NCBI GenBank assembly: GCA_002309805.1
Contig: DBYJ01000039.1
Span: 1 to 45,693, forward strand
DNA: 45,693 bases
Source: Bacteroidales bacterium UBA1189
Lineage (GTDB): Bacteria > Bacteroidota > Bacteroidia > Bacteroidales > Bacteroidaceae
Reading direction: 5' to 3'
The notes below the pieces were generated by a model. It did not search any database, was not told the origin of the DNA, and worked only from the letters and a program-made list of their open reading frames with translations. How positions within the stretch are numbered: the first letter of the stretch is position 1; every line of letters begins with the position of its first letter. Below, piece by piece: positions 23,677-31,714 of the stretch. The position numbers and the translations under genes are program-made.

Positions 23677-24927
23677 CTATCTTATCCTGCGGGAAACCTG
23701 GTCAGCAGGGACTACATCGGCTCGTAAGCGATAGAGTTCCGTCCCCGCCAGCAGGAAACATCCTGTCCCATAGTCCTCAAAGTCAGGCACCTTGTCGTAG
23801 GTAACAGGCTGACCTGCCGAAGGGTCTTTGCCCGTGCCCTGCACGTAGCCGAGGAAGCCGTTGGGGTGGACAGCCTCGGCGACCATGGCATTCCAGGCTC
23901 GGACAACCACAGGCAGGTAGTCTTTCTCCTTCAAATAGCCCTTGCGGATGCCCCACGCCATTCCATAAACGAAAAGCGAGGTGCCTGTTGTCTCTTTACC
24001 ACCAAAGTGGGTGGGATCGTGGAGACTGACGTTCCAGAAACCATCCTCGCGCTGCGCAGCTTTAAGCGCACGGCACATGGCGCGGAAGTCGCGCAAACAC
24101 TCCTTATAATAAGGGTGCTTCTCGGGCAGCTCGTCCATCACGCGCACCAGGGCAGCCAGCACCCAGCCGTTGCCACGACTCCAGTAGCAGTCCTCACCGT
24201 TCGGTTCGGTATAGGGTGCATCAAAATCGTGGTCGCGCCACCAGAGGCCGTCCTTCGCGTTGAACATCCCCGTCCCATCGTGCACGTCGCGCGTATAGCG
24301 GTAGTAGGCCATCATCTTGTCCCAGTACTTCGCATCGCCCGTGATGCGCCCCATCTTGGCGTAGGCGGGCATAGCCATCTGGATGGCGTCAATCCACCAC
24401 CAGTCGTGCACTTGCGGGTCGTTCACACAGGCATCGAGGGTCAGCTTCACGTGAGTCAGCATTCGGGGGTCCTGCGTCAACTCGTACATATCGAGATACG
24501 TCTGGAAACAGCACTGGTTGTCAGCGTTATGCGTAGTATCGCTACCCCGCGGGCGCCACTGGTGAGCATTGCCCCAAGCCATCGTGTAGTCAAAGAATCG
24601 TTCGTCGGGGTAGATGCCTTGCAGCGCCATCAGTCCCTCGTAATAGACGGCTCGCGTCCAGAGGTTGCTGGTCCGCTCCTTACCGCCGCCGAAGGTGGGC
24701 AGACCTGGGTCGGGGACGGACTTCATAAAGTAGGCGTTCACTTTCAGCAGCTGGTCGAGGATTTCGCGCTGCGAAGGAAGCACCTGCTGAGCCACTGCGC
24801 TATGGGGCAGAAGTACTGCGCTAATTGTCAGGAGCACTGCGCCGAGAAGCCTACGCAGGCTAAAAAAACGGCGCTTTCCGAGTAATCGGAGAGGTAACGG
24901 ATAATGGGGAAATGAAGGTATTAGCAT
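23677..24927 (-). CDS. GH105 unsaturated rhamnogalacturonyl hydrolase
   Basis: A GH105 (YteR/YesR type) enzyme of 416 residues that removes unsaturated galacturonyl ends made by pectin lyases. Motifs are HNADNQCCFQTYLD (Asp136), WWWIDAIQMAMPAYAK with the likely catalytic Asp180, and the barrel sequences CYWSRGNGWVLAALVRV and FWNVSLHDP. The start at 24927 is chosen because the -7 box lies at 24955-24962; the longer frame to 24987 would start above it. The N-terminus is basic and then hydrophobic (RRLLGAVLLTISAVLLPHSAVA), a likely signal peptide. It faces a PL11 lyase. Confidence 0.92.
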   Translation of the reverse strand: MLIPSFPHYPLPLRLLGKRRFFSLRRLLGAVLLTISAVLLPHSAVAQQVLPSQREILDQLLKVNAYFMKSVPDPGLPTFGGGKERTSNLWTRAVYYEGLMALQGIYPDERFFDYTMAWGNAHQWRPRGSDTTHNADNQCCFQTYLDMYELTQDPRMLTHVKLTLDACVNDPQVHDWWWIDAIQMAMPAYAKMGRITGDAKYWDKMMAYYRYTRDVHDGTGMFNAKDGLWWRDHDFDAPYTEPNGEDCYWSRGNGWVLAALVRVMDELPEKHPYYKECLRDFRAMCRALKAAQREDGFWNVSLHDPTHFGGKETTGTSLFVYGMAWGIRKGYLKEKDYLPVVVRAWNAMVAEAVHPNGFLGYVQGTGKDPSAGQPVTYDKVPDFEDYGTGCFLLAGTELYRLRADVVPADQVSRRIR

Positions 24928-24954
24928 ATACTTATATTTATTACTTGCGTGCTG

Positions 24955-24962
24955 CAAAGGTA
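24955..24962 (-). promoter_or_regulatory. -7 box of the GH105 gene
   Basis: TACCTTTG on the minus strand, 27 bases upstream of the chosen ATG. The -33 element is not convincing. It is back to back with the PL11 promoter (about 20 bp away). Confidence 0.7.
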
Positions 24963-24981
24963 AATATTTTTTCCGTTTTCC

Positions 24982-25012
24982 TTGCATAGACGCCCGATAA
25001 TTGTTACTTTTG
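24982..25012 (+). promoter_or_regulatory. Promoter of the PL11 lyase gene
   Basis: TTGC (24982-24985), a 19-bp spacer and TACTTTTG (25005-25012) match the Bacteroidetes consensus, 22 bases upstream of the ATG. The two divergent promoters overlap in a 60-bp region, which suggests joint control of the two pectin genes. Confidence 0.75.
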
Positions 25013-25034
25013 AGCCAAAAATCCTCCCCACCCT

Positions 25035-26894
25035 ATGAAAATGCGACTCTACACCCTCTCCTTCCTAGTCCTGCTGGCTTGTACAGTACTGCCTGCCCAG
25101 CCTAACTATGCGCCTGACTTGCAGAAGGAGACCCTTGGCCGCGGCGTAGTGGCCATACGTCAGGACTCGGCTCACGTGGCAGTCACCTGGCGTCTGCTTC
25201 GCACCGACGACAAAAGCACGGCCTTCAACGTCTATCGCAACCACCGCCTGCTCAACCGCAAGCCTCTCACGGGAGCCACGTTCTTCGTGGACGACAACAT
25301 CTCCACCGACTCAGCTACCTACGAGGTGCGTCCCGTCATTAAGAAGAAGGAGTCCAACGAAGGCTCAGGCACATACATTCTTCCTGCCAATGCTCCCATC
25401 GGCTATATTGACATCCCCCTCTCCAAACCCGAGGGAGGCATCACCCCCGCAGGCGACCGCTACGATTACACGGCCAACGATGCCTCGGTAGGTGATGTGG
25501 ATGGCGACGGCGAGTACGAAATCATCCTCAAATGGGATCCCACCAATGCTCACGACAATGCTCACGACGGCTACACGGGCAACGCGCTCTTTGACTGCTA
25601 CCGCCTCAACGGGGAACGCCTTTGGCGCATCGACCTCGGTCCCAATGTCCGTTCAGGAGCCCACTACACCCAGTTTATGGTCTTTGACTTCGATGGCGAC
25701 GGACGTTCTGAAATTGTGATGAAAACTGCTGACGGCACTATCGACGGACAGGGCAACGTCATCGGCGACCCTTATGCCGACTACCGCTACGCAGGCGACA
25801 CCATCCGTACTTTCCGACGTACACCTGCACGACAGGGGCGCATCTTCTCAGGCAAAGAATATCTCACCATTTTCAGCGGTCTGACAGGTGAGGCCCTTCA
25901 CACCATCGACTACATCCCCCAGCGTGGCGACCCTGCTGACTGGGGCGATAAGGAAGCCAACCGCTCCGACCGTTTCCTGGCTTGCGTAGCCTATCTGGAC
26001 GGACGGCATCCCAGCGTCGTGATGTGTCGTGGCTACTACACCCGTGCCGTCCTTGCTGCTTTCGACTGGGACGGAAAGGAACTCCGCCAGCGCTGGGTCT
26101 TTGATTCCAATGACGAGGGCAACGAAGCCTACAGCGGACAGGGGAACCATAACATTCGTGTGGCTGACATTGACAACGACGGTTGCGATGAAATCATCTA
26201 CGGCTCGTGCACCATCGACAACGATGGCCGCGGACTCTACTCCACCCGTCTCGGTCACGGTGATGCCCTCCACCTCACCGCTTTTTTCCCCGATGAACCG
26301 AGGCTCCAAGTGTGGCAATGTCACGAAACGGGTGGCAACGGCTCCACCTTCCGCGATGCCGTCACAGGTGAAACCCTCTTCCGCTACCCTGCCCCAATGG
26401 ACATCGGACGTTGTATGGCAGCAGACATCGACCCCGACTCACCAGGCGTTGAGATGTGGAGCGGATCCACAGGAGGCATCCGCAACATACGCGGCGAGAT
26501 CATTGCCGAACGTGTCCGCGGACTCTCCACCAATATGGCCATCTGGTGGGACGGTGATCTGCTGCGCGAACTCCTCGACGGCACACGCATCTCCAAGTAT
26601 AACCCCAGCGAACAGCAATGCGACATCATCCTGAACCCTGAAGGAGTCGTCAGCAACAACGGCACCAAAGCCAACCCCTGTCTCGCTGCCGACATCCTGG
26701 GCGACTGGCGTGAAGAACTGCTTCTGCGCACCCGCGACAACCAGTCACTCCGCCTCTATGTCTCCACCATCCCCACCGAACACCGATTCGTCACCTTTAT
26801 GGACGACCCCGTCTATCGCATCAGCGTCGCCACCCAGAACGTTGCCTACAACCAGCCCACACAGCCAGGATTCTACTTCGGACCTGATATGTAA
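25035..26894 (+). CDS. Rhamnogalacturonan lyase, PL11 family
   Basis: A secreted PL11 enzyme of 619 residues that cleaves the rhamnogalacturonan I backbone by beta-elimination. A signal peptide (MKMRLYTLSFLVLLACTVLPAQ) is followed by the mature start PNYAPDLQKETLGRGVVAI. An eight-bladed propeller shows in repeated calcium-binding signatures DVDGDGEYEI, DFDGDGRSEIVMK and DIDNDGCDEIIYG. The family core KTADGTIDGQGNVIGDP is present. The rhamnose mutarotase follows after 23 bp, and GH105 is divergent, giving a lyase, oligomer hydrolase and sugar-handling trio. Confidence 0.93.
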   Translation: MKMRLYTLSFLVLLACTVLPAQPNYAPDLQKETLGRGVVAIRQDSAHVAVTWRLLRTDDKSTAFNVYRNHRLLNRKPLTGATFFVDDNISTDSATYEVRPVIKKKESNEGSGTYILPANAPIGYIDIPLSKPEGGITPAGDRYDYTANDASVGDVDGDGEYEIILKWDPTNAHDNAHDGYTGNALFDCYRLNGERLWRIDLGPNVRSGAHYTQFMVFDFDGDGRSEIVMKTADGTIDGQGNVIGDPYADYRYAGDTIRTFRRTPARQGRIFSGKEYLTIFSGLTGEALHTIDYIPQRGDPADWGDKEANRSDRFLACVAYLDGRHPSVVMCRGYYTRAVLAAFDWDGKELRQRWVFDSNDEGNEAYSGQGNHNIRVADIDNDGCDEIIYGSCTIDNDGRGLYSTRLGHGDALHLTAFFPDEPRLQVWQCHETGGNGSTFRDAVTGETLFRYPAPMDIGRCMAADIDPDSPGVEMWSGSTGGIRNIRGEIIAERVRGLSTNMAIWWDGDLLRELLDGTRISKYNPSEQQCDIILNPEGVVSNNGTKANPCLAADILGDWREELLLRTRDNQSLRLYVSTIPTEHRFVTFMDDPVYRISVATQNVAYNQPTQPGFYFGPDM

Positions 26895-26917
26895 ACGCCA
26901 AAAACCCCATATAAACC

Positions 26918-27232
26918 ATGAAAAGAGAAGCATTCAAGATGTTCCTGAAGCCAGGCTTCGAGGACGAGTACCAGCGACGCCACGCTGCATTGTGGCCCGA
27001 GATGAAAAAACTACTCAAGGAGAGCGGAGTAAGCGACTACAGCATCTTCTGGGACAAGGAGACTAACATCCTCTTTGCCGTACAGAAAGTCGAGGGCGAC
27101 AAGGGCTCGCAGGACCAGGGCGACAACCCCATCGTACAGCGCTGGTGGGACTATATGGCCGACATCATGGAGGTCAACCCCGACAATAGCCCCGTATCCA
27201 TCCCACTGCCCGAAATGTTCTATCTCGAATAG
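26918..27232 (+). CDS. rhaM: L-rhamnose mutarotase
   Basis: A 104-residue protein of the RhaM/RhaU family that interconverts alpha and beta anomers of L-rhamnose. It has the signature MFLKPGFEDEYQRRHAALWPEM with the active His in RRHAALWP, the DYSIFWDKETNILFA strand, and RWWDYMADIMEVN with paired Trp. Length and start match the family. It is probably read from the PL11 promoter. rhaABDK genes for rhamnose breakdown are not in the window. Confidence 0.93.
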   Translation: MKREAFKMFLKPGFEDEYQRRHAALWPEMKKLLKESGVSDYSIFWDKETNILFAVQKVEGDKGSQDQGDNPIVQRWWDYMADIMEVNPDNSPVSIPLPEMFYLE

Positions 27233-27270
27233 ACTTTCTACATTTTTGAGATAAAAAATCGCAACAATCG

Positions 27271-27301
27271 TTCGTTTTCTTATAAATTGTTATTACTTTT
27301 G
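27271..27301 (+). promoter_or_regulatory. Promoter of glsA-glsB
   Basis: TTCG (27271-27274), 19 bp and TACTTTTG (27294-27301): a full -7 box and three-of-four -33 box, 31 bases before the glsA ATG. Confidence 0.7.
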
Positions 27302-27332
27302 CCGAACGATGTTTGAAAGGCAATAGAAAATC

Positions 27333-28160
27333 ATGGCAGAAAATGTACCCAAAGTAATCGATGTAGAGAAGATTATCCGCAGCAAAATCGGCAATGCCCA
27401 CATCTGGCCTCCCCTACTGAAATACCTCCGCAAGATCCTCCACGAAGACGAGTTCAACGTCTTCTTCGCTACCTATCCAAACATGGAAGGTGCTGATTTT
27501 CTCCGCAACACGTTGGAGCACCTCAACATCTCCCTCGATGTACATGGCGAAGAGAACCTCCCCCCGAAAGGTGCTCTCTACACGTTTGTCAGCAACCATC
27601 CCCTCGGCGGTCCCGACGGTGTAGCCATCGGTCGCATCATCGCCGATCACTACGACGACAAGATTCGCTATCTTGTCAACAGTTTCCTCATGGCCCTTCC
27701 TCCGTTAGCCCCCCTCTGCGTCCCCGTCAACCAGATGGGCGGACAGGCTCGCAACCTCCCCCAGCAGGTCGATGCTATCTTCAGCGGCGACGACCAGGTC
27801 ATCATGTTCCCCGCCCAGCTCTGTTCACGCAAGCGCAAGGGTGTCATCAAGGACCTGCCCTGGAAGAAGACCTTCGTGCAGAAAAGCGTCCAGTACCAGC
27901 GCGATGTCGTGCCCATCTACTTCGAGGGGCGCAACTCCAACCGCTTCTACCGCATCGCCAACCTCTGCAAGTTCTTCCACCTCAAGTTCAACGTGGCCAT
28001 GCTGTACCTTGCCGATGAACTCTTCCGCCACCGCGGTAAGACCTTCCGCATCTACATCGGCAAACCCATCCCCTGGCAGACCTTCGACAAGTCGCGCAAA
28101 CCTATCGAATGGGCAGCCTACGTACAGGACATTGTTTATAAGCTTGCCCCCACCAGCTAA
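27333..28160 (+). CDS. glsA: Lysophospholipid-type O-acyltransferase GlsA
   Basis: A 275-residue PlsC-fold acyltransferase. The acyl-transfer motif is SNHPLGGPDGVAIG, with a His and Asp six residues apart; further segments are APLCVPVNQMGG and FPAQLCSRKRKGVIKDLPWKKTF. In Bacteroides the paired genes glsA and glsB make glycine (serine-glycine) lipids: GlsB adds the first amide-linked fatty acid, GlsA the second, ester-linked one. The gene pair order and spacing here fit that role. It is probably a cytoplasmic or membrane-peripheral enzyme; I see no clear membrane segment. Confidence 0.85.
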   Translation: MAENVPKVIDVEKIIRSKIGNAHIWPPLLKYLRKILHEDEFNVFFATYPNMEGADFLRNTLEHLNISLDVHGEENLPPKGALYTFVSNHPLGGPDGVAIGRIIADHYDDKIRYLVNSFLMALPPLAPLCVPVNQMGGQARNLPQQVDAIFSGDDQVIMFPAQLCSRKRKGVIKDLPWKKTFVQKSVQYQRDVVPIYFEGRNSNRFYRIANLCKFFHLKFNVAMLYLADELFRHRGKTFRIYIGKPIPWQTFDKSRKPIEWAAYVQDIVYKLAPTS

Positions 28161-28165
28161 ACACC

Positions 28166-29179
28166 ATGCAACCCATCATCGCCCCCATTCCGCGTGAGCT
28201 GCTCATGCAGGAACTCACCGAGCAGAAGCGCCTGCGCTATACCAACCGAGGCGGTAACGTACTCTATGTCTGCACCGCCCACGACAGTCCCAACGTCATG
28301 CAGGAAATCGGTCGTCTGCGCGAAATCGCCTTCCGTGAGGGAGGTGGAGGCACAGGACTCAGCGCCGACATCGACAGTTTCGACACCATGGAGGAACCCT
28401 GCCGACAGCTTGTCGTCTGGAATCCCGATGCAGAGGAAATCATTGGCGGTTATCGCTTCATCTATGGCCCCAACATCCGTTACGATGCTGAAGGTCAGCC
28501 CATCCTCGCCACCAGCCACCTCTTCCACTTCTCTGACGAGTTCATGAAGACCTATCTGCCCCGCACCATCGAGCTGGGACGTTCGTTTGTGGCAGTCGAA
28601 TACCAGTCGTCACGCAGCGATACCAAGGGACTCTTTGCCCTCGACAACCTCTTCGACGGTCTTGGTGCCCTCATGGTTATCCTCCCCGATGCCCAGTATT
28701 TCTTCGGCAAGATGACCATGTACCCCTCGTACAACCGCTATGCCCGCGACCTCATCCTTCACTTCCTCGACAAGCACTTCGGCGACCGTCGCCACCTCAT
28801 CACCCCCCACAATCCCCTGCTCATCGAACACCCCGTGGAGGAACTGGATGTGGTGCTCACCGAGGACGACTTCAAGGCCGACTACCGCCTGCTCAATGCT
28901 GCTGTGCGCCGCTTGGGATGCAACATTCCCCCGCTCGTCAATGCCTACATGAACCTCTCGCCCACCATGCTTGAGTTCGGTACTGCCATCAACGACGACT
29001 TCGGCGATGTTGAGGAGACAGGCATCCTCATCGACGTCAACGCCATGCACGAGGACAAGATCAAACGCCACATCGCCTCCTTCATCAACGAGAAACCCGA
29101 ATGGGCACACCGTGTGAGGGACAACAAGATACTCTATTCCCCGCGTCCCCGTCTGCGTCTGCACCGCAAGAAGACATAG
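28166..29179 (+). CDS. glsB: GNAT-type N-acyltransferase GlsB (glycine lipid synthesis)
   Basis: A 337-residue acyltransferase of the OlsB/hemolysin-like group, 5 bp downstream of glsA. The GNAT-like core appears as LREIAFREGGGGTG, then IIGGYRFIYG and ELGRSFVAVEYQSS, the order seen in ornithine- and glycine-lipid N-acyltransferases. In Bacteroides thetaiotaomicron the homologue puts a 3-hydroxy fatty acid on glycine. The gene end overlaps that of the convergent vanZ-like gene by 46 bp, so the two cannot be separated by a conventional terminator. Confidence 0.85.
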   Translation: MQPIIAPIPRELLMQELTEQKRLRYTNRGGNVLYVCTAHDSPNVMQEIGRLREIAFREGGGGTGLSADIDSFDTMEEPCRQLVVWNPDAEEIIGGYRFIYGPNIRYDAEGQPILATSHLFHFSDEFMKTYLPRTIELGRSFVAVEYQSSRSDTKGLFALDNLFDGLGALMVILPDAQYFFGKMTMYPSYNRYARDLILHFLDKHFGDRRHLITPHNPLLIEHPVEELDVVLTEDDFKADYRLLNAAVRRLGCNIPPLVNAYMNLSPTMLEFGTAINDDFGDVEETGILIDVNAMHEDKIKRHIASFINEKPEWAHRVRDNKILYSPRPRLRLHRKKT

Positions 29180-29574
29180 CCGCACAGCGCTGCCATCACG
29201 ACCCCCGTGCTGTTCGAGGCAAAGTCCCACCACTCGCCGCCGCGATGCGTTGTCAGGTATTGCTGCCCCAGTTCAATCGCCCCGCTCAGCACAATGGGAA
29301 GCACCATTGCTCCCATCAGCAGCGCCAGCCAGTTCACCGAAAAACCCGTATTGTGAATCACCCATCGCGAAGCATCATTCCTGTGCCTGCGGAGGTATTC
29401 CAGCCAGATCACCGCACTGAAGCCGAAGTACATGCAGAAATGGACAAACTTGTCGAAGTTCGTTATTTCGTCCAGCTCCGTATGCGGAGGCTTGAAGAAC
29501 GAGAGAAACAATATCACCGCCACCACCAGCAGCGAGAACTTATAATCCTTCACAAAAGACCACACGTTGCGCAT
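29134..29574 (-). CDS. VanZ-like membrane protein
   Basis: A 146-residue membrane protein resembling the VanZ-like family. Predicted segments are FSLLVVAVILFLSFF near the start, FVHFCMYFGFSAVIWLEYL, WLALLMGAMVLPIVLSGAIEL and TGVVMAALCGYVFL. The family signature, a conserved Asp-Lys-X-X-His (DKFVHF) followed by GAIELGQQYL and GGEWWDFASNSTG, is clear. I chose the ATG at 29574 because the -7 box lies just above it; a frame to 29619 would start upstream of the promoter. The function in Bacteroidetes is unknown; the relation to antibiotic resistance is by fold only. Confidence 0.85.
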   Translation of the reverse strand: MRNVWSFVKDYKFSLLVVAVILFLSFFKPPHTELDEITNFDKFVHFCMYFGFSAVIWLEYLRRHRNDASRWVIHNTGFSVNWLALLMGAMVLPIVLSGAIELGQQYLTTHRGGEWWDFASNSTGVVMAALCGYVFLRCRRRRGRGE

Positions 29575-29595
29575 TATCACTCTTTTTTTCGGCGG

Positions 29596-29603
29596 CAAAG
29601 ATA
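29596..29603 (-). promoter_or_regulatory. -7 box of the vanZ-like gene
   Basis: TATCTTTG on the minus strand, 21 bases upstream of the chosen ATG. The -33 region is not convincing. Confidence 0.6.
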
Positions 29604-29621
29604 CTACATTTTCACGCATAA

Positions 29622-29649
29622 TTCCTAATTAATCATTCCTAATTCCTCT
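29622..29649. repeat. Heptamer array (TTCCTAA type) between vanZ-like and HHH genes
   Basis: Units TTCCTAA, TTAATCA, TTCCTAA and TTCCTCT lie in 7-bp steps in the gap of two divergent genes. They are close in sequence to the array at 18674. Confidence 0.5.
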
Positions 29650-29666
29650 TTTTTTCGTTCCTCCTG

Positions 29667-30578
29667 ATGCCCTTCCCCGACCATTTTGCCTTCACCCGAT
29701 CCGAACGTCGCGCCATTTTCGTCCTGCTGGCAGTCATCCTGGTGCTTGCCCTTATCGCGACGATAGGGAAGAAGAAAGTCGAGGAACCACCCCCGCAACC
29801 GTCTATTGCCCAGACGGCACCCACTCCGACCAGCACCCCTGAACCGACTACCCCCTTCGCCTTCAATCCCAATACCGCCGACTCTGCTACGCTGCGCGCT
29901 GTGGGCTTCAGTCCCTTTGTCAGTTCCAACATCGTCAAGTACCGCCGTGCAGGGGGTCACTTCCACCGTCCCGCCGACCTTGCCCGCATCTATGGCTTGG
30001 ACAGCACCACCTTCGCCCGCATCCAACCCTACATCTATATCCCCCAAGAAGAACCCGCCGCCTCACCTCGTCCCCTCCCCAAAGGGAAAGAAGTCCCAGA
30101 CGACAAGTCACCTCTCCTTCAAGAGAGTCAAAGGGAAGACGGGGAAGACGTACCTCAGCCCTCGCCCTACAAGGACAGCAAACTCCCCTCAGGCACCTTT
30201 CTCGACCTCAACAAAGCCGATTCTGCTGACCTCGTCCGTATCCCAGGCATCGGTCCCTATTACGCCAGCCGCATCGTCAGTCTTCGCCGCCAACTGGGAG
30301 GTTACGTAGCCATTAGTCAGCTCCGCGACATCCAGGGTTTGCCCGAAATCGGCGATTACGTCTTTGTGGAGGAGGGCACTCAGCAGCGCATCGACGTCAA
30401 CAAAGCCACACTCCGCACGCTCACCCGTCATCCCTATATCGGCTACTACCGCGCCAAAGCCATCATGGACCTCCGCCACAGAAGCGGTCGTGTCGTCAAC
30501 CTCCGCCAAATCTCCTTCCTCAACGAATTCTCCGACGAAGACATCCAACGCCTCGCCCCCTACCTCACATTCGAGTAG
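29667..30578 (+). CDS. ComEA-like helix-hairpin-helix protein
   Basis: A 303-residue protein with a short cytoplasmic start, one membrane segment (AIFVLLAVILVLALIATIG, about 16-34), a Pro-rich linker, and repeated helix-hairpin-helix DNA-binding units. The units include FNPNTADSATLRAVGF, DLNKADSADLVRIPGIGPYYAS and DVNKATLRTLTRHPYIGYYRAKAIM. The arrangement resembles ComEA or the ComEA-like proteins common in Bacteroidetes, with the HHH part outside the membrane. A role in DNA uptake is possible but not shown; other com genes are not near. A Pro/Ser/Asp-rich segment (about 131-171) between units is low-complexity. Confidence 0.85.
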   Translation: MPFPDHFAFTRSERRAIFVLLAVILVLALIATIGKKKVEEPPPQPSIAQTAPTPTSTPEPTTPFAFNPNTADSATLRAVGFSPFVSSNIVKYRRAGGHFHRPADLARIYGLDSTTFARIQPYIYIPQEEPAASPRPLPKGKEVPDDKSPLLQESQREDGEDVPQPSPYKDSKLPSGTFLDLNKADSADLVRIPGIGPYYASRIVSLRRQLGGYVAISQLRDIQGLPEIGDYVFVEEGTQQRIDVNKATLRTLTRHPYIGYYRAKAIMDLRHRSGRVVNLRQISFLNEFSDEDIQRLAPYLTFE

Positions 30579-30600
30579 TACGAAGGCTTCTGTTATTTGT

Positions 30601-30663
30601 AAATGACGGCGTCATTTATATAAATGACAGCGTCGTTTAAATAAATGACAGGGTCATTTAACA
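30601..30663. repeat. Three tandem hairpins at a 21-bp period
   Basis: AAATGAC and GTCATTT (or GTCGTTT) enclose 3-base loops GGC, AGC and AGG at 30601-30617, 30622-30638 and 30643-30659. The units are spaced exactly 21 bp apart, between two convergent genes (HHH and pdxB). They could act as a bidirectional terminator; no T run follows the last unit on the plus strand. Confidence 0.75.
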
Positions 30664-30685
30664 AGAGCGAACTGCGTTCGACAGT

Positions 30686-31714
30686 CTACGATAATATAGA
30701 ATTATTTTCGCGGCGGAGGGGATAGTGGTTGCGCTGGTATTCGAAGGTGGAGGGAGAGGCTTTGAGACGGAGGCTGTCGGCATCGATGTCGTAAGGGGTG
30801 GATGAGGGGGGAGGTGTCTCAGCTGCTACCGAAGGAAGGCCGAAGTGGGTGGTGAGGGCATCGAGAACCATCTGGGAAGCGCGGGCTTTGCCGTCGGCAC
30901 TATAACCAGCAATGTGGGGGGTAGTGATGCGAGCCATTCGGAGCAGGTCGAGGTCAATATCGGGCTCGCCCTCCCAGACATCAATGACAGCCTGACGGAT
31001 GCGACCATCGCGCAAGGCAGCTTTCAGAGCGGAAGTATCCACCACAGCACCCCGCGAGGTGTTGATAAAGAGGGGCTTATGCTGAAGGGAGGCGAAAAGG
31101 GTTTCATCCGCCATGTGCCATGTGGGATAGGGGCCGTCGTTCGTCAAAGGGACATGGAAGGTGAGGATGTCGCAAGATTGAAGATTGAAGATTGAAGATT
31201 GAAAATTGAAAATTGAAGATTGAAGATTAGGGATTGAAGATTGAAGATTGGGAGATTGCGCTGCCAATGGAGGGTCGTAGCAAAGGGTACGGAGACCAAG
31301 GCGCTCTGACATGGCCTTGACCAATGAACCTACATGACCTACCCCAACGATGCCAATGGTGGTGGATGGTGAAAGGGTGATCACTCCCTCGCTATCCATC
31401 AGACGCAGGGCACACTCGACATACTGGCAGACAGACGAGGCATTGCAACCTGGGGCATTCGTCCAGCAGATGCCGTGAGAAGCGCAGTAGGCGGTGTCGA
31501 TATGATCGTAACCAATGGTAGCAGTAGCAATGAAGCGGACGCGGCTACCCTCAAGCAGCGAGGCATCACAACGGGTACGGGTGCGGACAATAAGGGCATC
31601 CGCATCGCGGACAACCTCAGCGGTGATAGCCTCAGCAGGCAATGCCATCACCTCTGCCACACCACGTAATGGCGTCAGCAAGTAGGGAATCTTATCGTCA
31701 ACGACAACCTTCAT
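30686..31714 (-). CDS. pdxB: 4-phosphoerythronate dehydrogenase (with repeat-encoded insert)
   Basis: PdxB oxidises 4-phosphoerythronate in pyridoxal phosphate synthesis. The 342-residue protein has the D-hydroxyacid dehydrogenase layout: ATIGYDHIDTAYC, the Rossmann GIVGVGHVGSLVK, CDILTFHVPLTNDGPYPTWHM, and FINTSRGAVVDTSALK with RQAVIDVWEGEPDIDLDLL. Between DPPLAAQS and CDILTFHVP, where the family has a short charged loop, lies a heptapeptide repeat NLQSSIP, NLQSSIF, NFQSSIF, NLQS. It is encoded by eleven 7-bp GATTGAA units (31176-31252). Whether the enzyme still works is unknown. The start overlaps the wbqC-like 3' end by 17 bp. Confidence 0.9.
   Translation of the reverse strand: MKVVVDDKIPYLLTPLRGVAEVMALPAEAITAEVVRDADALIVRTRTRCDASLLEGSRVRFIATATIGYDHIDTAYCASHGICWTNAPGCNASSVCQYVECALRLMDSEGVITLSPSTTIGIVGVGHVGSLVKAMSERLGLRTLCYDPPLAAQSPNLQSSIPNLQSSIFNFQSSIFNLQSCDILTFHVPLTNDGPYPTWHMADETLFASLQHKPLFINTSRGAVVDTSALKAALRDGRIRQAVIDVWEGEPDIDLDLLRMARITTPHIAGYSADGKARASQMVLDALTTHFGLPSVAAETPPPSSTPYDIDADSLRLKASPSTFEYQRNHYPLRRENNSILS
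31176..31252. repeat. GATTGAA heptamer array inside pdxB
   Basis: Eleven 7-bp units on the plus strand (mostly GATTGAA, with AATTGAA, GATTAGG and GATTGGG variants) lie in the pdxB reading frame. Because 7 is not a multiple of 3, the encoded peptide repeats with a period of 7 residues, and gain or loss of one unit would shift the frame. Confidence 0.9.

Noticed and set aside
30052..30180. Dispersed repeat inserted in the HHH gene linker (SPRPLPKGKE region)
   Set aside because: The Pro/Ser-rich linker resembles intergenic C-rich sequence seen in relatives, but no second copy in this window supports an insertion.
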